Shown one piece after another: positions 61,782 to 64,000 of a stretch of DNA of 64,000 nt. The notes under the pieces are model-generated. The model was not told the DNA's origin. It did not search any database and saw nothing but the letters and a program-made list of their open reading frames with translations. Positions within the stretch are counted from its first letter, which is position 1. Every line of letters begins with the position of its first letter. Origin of the DNA: [Flexibacter] sp. ATCC 35103 (GTDB taxonomy: Bacteria; Bacteroidota; Bacteroidia; Flavobacteriales; Flavobacteriaceae). The stretch lies in NCBI RefSeq assembly GCF_001975985.1, contig NZ_MTQF01000013.1:1-64000 (forward strand), written 5' to 3'. The translations under genes were made by a program, and so were the position numbers.

Positions 61782-64000
61782 TTAATTTTTGATAAACTTC
61801 TGCGTGTATTTCGCTTTATCAGTCACGATATTAATAATGTACATTCCTTTTATAAAATTACTTACATTAATTTGGTTATTCGCAACTGTTGCCTGTATTG
61901 TTTTTCCTGTAACATCATAAACAAATACTTGCAGTACTTCATCTTCCGTTTGGATATTTAGAATTTCTGAAACCGGATTAGGATAAATTGCCAGGTTTAA
62001 TTTCTTAAATTCTCCGGTTCCTAAAGTAGTATTCACATTTACCGCAACGGATTTTTCAACTACTTTACCATTAGAATTAAAACTTATTACGACAGTAGCA
62101 CTACCTTGGTTTTTTGGAGTCAGGATCAATTCGTCATTCGTATTTATGACTGCCGAAACAACATCGTTATCACTATTTGACTTTACCGTTTTTACAATAG
62201 CAACAGATAAATTATCTGTATCAGAAACAACCGTTTTTAAGTCGATTACTGTTGGCGTATTTACTGAAACCTGCGATGGTAATGCTGTACTTACAACAGG
62301 CGCAATATTATCAGGGAAAACCGTAACGGCCGGAAACCAGTAATAATCATCTAAAACCTTCGTATTGATTAAAGTTCCAGAAGTATTATAAGTATGAATC
62401 CAGTTTTTTTGGTAATGTGCTCCGTATCCGCTTTCTGTAGTATTTAGAATTAAATTGTCAGATACAGGATCGACACGTAATGCTGCTCCGTAAGGAATTT
62501 GCTTGTACGTACCTGTTTGCCCCGGAATTGCTGCAAAATTTTCATTGAAGGTTTTTGTCGCAACATCAAATCTCACAATTTGTGTTCCTGAATTAAAACT
62601 ATTAATCGAGTTAATCCAGTACAAAGCATTTTGCTGAGTGCTATAAGTAAAGGTTCCTGCATTCCAGGCTCCCCATGCCCCAATATATTTAGTTGTAGGA
62701 ATTGCGTATGTTGTTGTTGCAAAAGTAGCGGCATCAACATTGACTATTTTTTGATCCTGGATTGCCCAGATACTTCCGTCTTTTGCCTGAACAATGGAGT
62801 GAAATGCACCTGCAATAGTTTTAATTACAGTATTTGTATTAGGATCAATTACTAAAACTCCGGTATTTTGTTTTACTGCAAATACATATTGAGAAGTACG
62901 GATCATATTCCCAATTTGTCCCGCGTATTGACTTCCGCCACCAGTTGCAGGTATCAGAGATCCTACTTGCATATTAGCAATATCAAAAGTAAAAATTCCG
63001 TTTGAAGCACCAATGTAGCCCAGGTTTTCGTTGACCCCTACAAAAGAACGTCCGTCTCCGCCGCCAATAGTATTAAATCCGGCAATTTTCTGCATGTTTT
63101 TTGCATCGGCAACAACCAGTCTTCCACCTGGAGTGTACATACTGTCTCCGCCATCTGCGGCTTGTTTTGAGATAAAGTAAAATTTATCTCCGTAAATTGT
63201 TCCGTATTGTGTCGTTGCACCAAAAGCCTGACTGTTATTTACAGTACTATATACTCTATAATTGATACTGCCATCGTTATTAACAAAATTTACAGATCCG
63301 TTTGTATGCCCGAACCATTCTTCGTTTACTACAAAAAATCCGTTGGTAAAATCTGTTGCCATCACATATGGTGTAACCGGAGTAAATGTAGATTGAATAG
63401 GAAACTCCTCAAATGATGGTCTAAAACTCCAGGCATCCCAGGAACCATTCTCTAAAACACGACTGCTAACTCCCACACTTGAGTAACCAAAATCAGCATT
63501 AGCAGGATCTTTCACATTATATGACCAATAGCCATTTGTGTACCATCCTGATTGCCAGTGATCATTTGCATCTATAGCAGTATAATTATCAAAATCATAA
63601 ACGGTAGTATTTATAATACCATTTACCGGATAATAAGGATACGTTACATTTCCATCTTTATAAAGTCCGTTACTATTTGCACCATTTAGGTCGAAGCCTA
63701 ATCCTCCAAGAGCAGTCCCAAATTGTGTTCCCTGATAAAGTAAAGAGAAAAAACGGTGATCTGCTTTTAAAATTGCTTTCATCATATCTTCACCCGTTGC
63801 GGTACCATCCCATCTAAATCCCCAAACTAAGGCATCAGAATTTTTACCGTCATTCCACTGTATTACAAACGCAGCCTGATTAGAACCTGTACCTACCCAA
63901 TATTGAATATCAGCAAAAGTAGTTGTATTTGCAACAGCTTTTTTAGTGCTTTTTGCAGTTGTATTTTGTTTAAGATCTGGTCGCGGTATTCCTTGTACGG
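61782..64000 (-). CDS. Secreted T9SS-sorted protein with DUF5074-like propeller (5' end missing)
   Basis: The reading frame stays open from the ATG at 63785 to the right edge, adding 71 codons (including YWVGTGSNQAAFVIQWNDG and ALVWGFRWDG), so the true start lies outside the window. At least 738 residues are present. The middle has the repeat pattern of DUF5074/YncE-like beta-propellers (VLVIDPNTNTVIKTIAG, GSIWAIQDQKIVNVD). A bacterial Ig/cadherin-like segment follows (residues before the tail), then a type A T9SS sorting domain: LAIYPNPVSEILNI ... VYDVTGK ... GMYIINI. It should be exported across the outer membrane and anchored or released. The ligand is unknown. Confidence 0.88.
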   Translation of the reverse strand, partial: VQGIPRPDLKQNTTAKSTKKAVANTTTFADIQYWVGTGSNQAAFVIQWNDGKNSDALVWGFRWDGTATGEDMMKAILKADHRFFSLLYQGTQFGTALGGLGFDLNGANSNGLYKDGNVTYPYYPVNGIINTTVYDFDNYTAIDANDHWQSGWYTNGYWSYNVKDPANADFGYSSVGVSSRVLENGSWDAWSFRPSFEEFPIQSTFTPVTPYVMATDFTNGFFVVNEEWFGHTNGSVNFVNNDGSINYRVYSTVNNSQAFGATTQYGTIYGDKFYFISKQAADGGDSMYTPGGRLVVADAKNMQKIAGFNTIGGGDGRSFVGVNENLGYIGASNGIFTFDIANMQVGSLIPATGGGSQYAGQIGNMIRTSQYVFAVKQNTGVLVIDPNTNTVIKTIAGAFHSIVQAKDGSIWAIQDQKIVNVDAATFATTTYAIPTTKYIGAWGAWNAGTFTYSTQQNALYWINSINSFNSGTQIVRFDVATKTFNENFAAIPGQTGTYKQIPYGAALRVDPVSDNLILNTTESGYGAHYQKNWIHTYNTSGTLINTKVLDDYYWFPAVTVFPDNIAPVVSTALPSQVSVNTPTVIDLKTVVSDTDNLSVAIVKTVKSNSDNDVVSAVINTNDELILTPKNQGSATVVISFNSNGKVVEKSVAVNVNTTLGTGEFKKLNLAIYPNPVSEILNIQTEDEVLQVFVYDVTGKTIQATVANNQINVSNFIKGMYIINIVTDKAKYTQKFIKN

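Overview
The window comes from a low-GC member of the Bacteroidota, most likely Flavobacterium or a close relative. The evidence is a SusC/SusD pair with its own FecI/FecR-type regulators, a type IX secretion C-terminal sorting domain, promoters with the TAnnTTTG -7 box, and dispersed palindromic repeats of a kind I associate with Flavobacterium genomes.

Positions 473-35594 hold a large nonribosomal peptide (NRPS) gene cluster, all on the minus strand, in three transcription units. Unit 1 (25061 down to 473) encodes an NRPS (C-A-T-C), an Asp/Glu-family racemase, an NRPS with an inserted FkbH-like glyceryl-loading domain and a VOC/epimerase-like domain (A-T-C-FkbH-VOC-T), a cation/proton antiporter, an SbnA-like 2,3-diaminopropionate-pathway enzyme, a terminal NRPS (docking-C-A-T-C-A-T-TE), a sulfotransferase, and a triple fusion of pyruvate kinase, ATP sulfurylase and APS kinase. 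Unit 2 (34391 down to 25695) encodes a cyclic-peptide-type ABC exporter, an NRPS (C-A-T-C, glycine predicted), an Sfp-type phosphopantetheinyl transferase and a membrane-anchored S33 hydrolase. Unit 3 encodes a type II thioesterase.

Several features together point to a sulfonated product, quite possibly a monobactam-type N-sulfonated beta-lactam made by sulfazecin-like logic in a Bacteroidota host. These are on-site PAPS synthesis plus a sulfotransferase, an SbnA homologue, a last A domain with a diaminobutyrate/diaminopropionate-like pocket, and a terminal thioesterase whose nucleophile is cysteine (GHCKG) instead of serine. This is an inference from gene content. No product structure can be read from DNA.

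The three units share a promoter architecture. Two CCGTAA repeats lie exactly 22 bp apart, then 20-21 bp, then a TATTTTTG -7 box. A fourth copy at 155-210 points out of the left edge, so the regulon and perhaps the cluster continue there. Palindromic versions of the same hexamer lie in front of a small lipoprotein gene and a NarL-type response regulator (38369-39615). These two genes adjoin a TPR-containing lipoprotein histidine kinase (36235-38262). This kinase/regulator pair is the obvious candidate controller.

From about 39.6 kb rightwards the window looks like ordinary chromosome: a PAS/LuxR regulator, a DUF1349 protein, a patch of tiny ORFs, FabH, a GDPD-like/alkaline phosphatase fusion, an array of about seven GC-palindrome repeats, a SusD-SusC-FecR-sigma locus, an orphan PAS histidine kinase, an alcohol dehydrogenase, an aldo/keto reductase, an AraC regulator, a CPA1 Na+/H+ antiporter, small proteins, and a secreted T9SS protein cut by the right edge. 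I saw no tRNA, rRNA, CRISPR array, transposase or MbtH-like gene.
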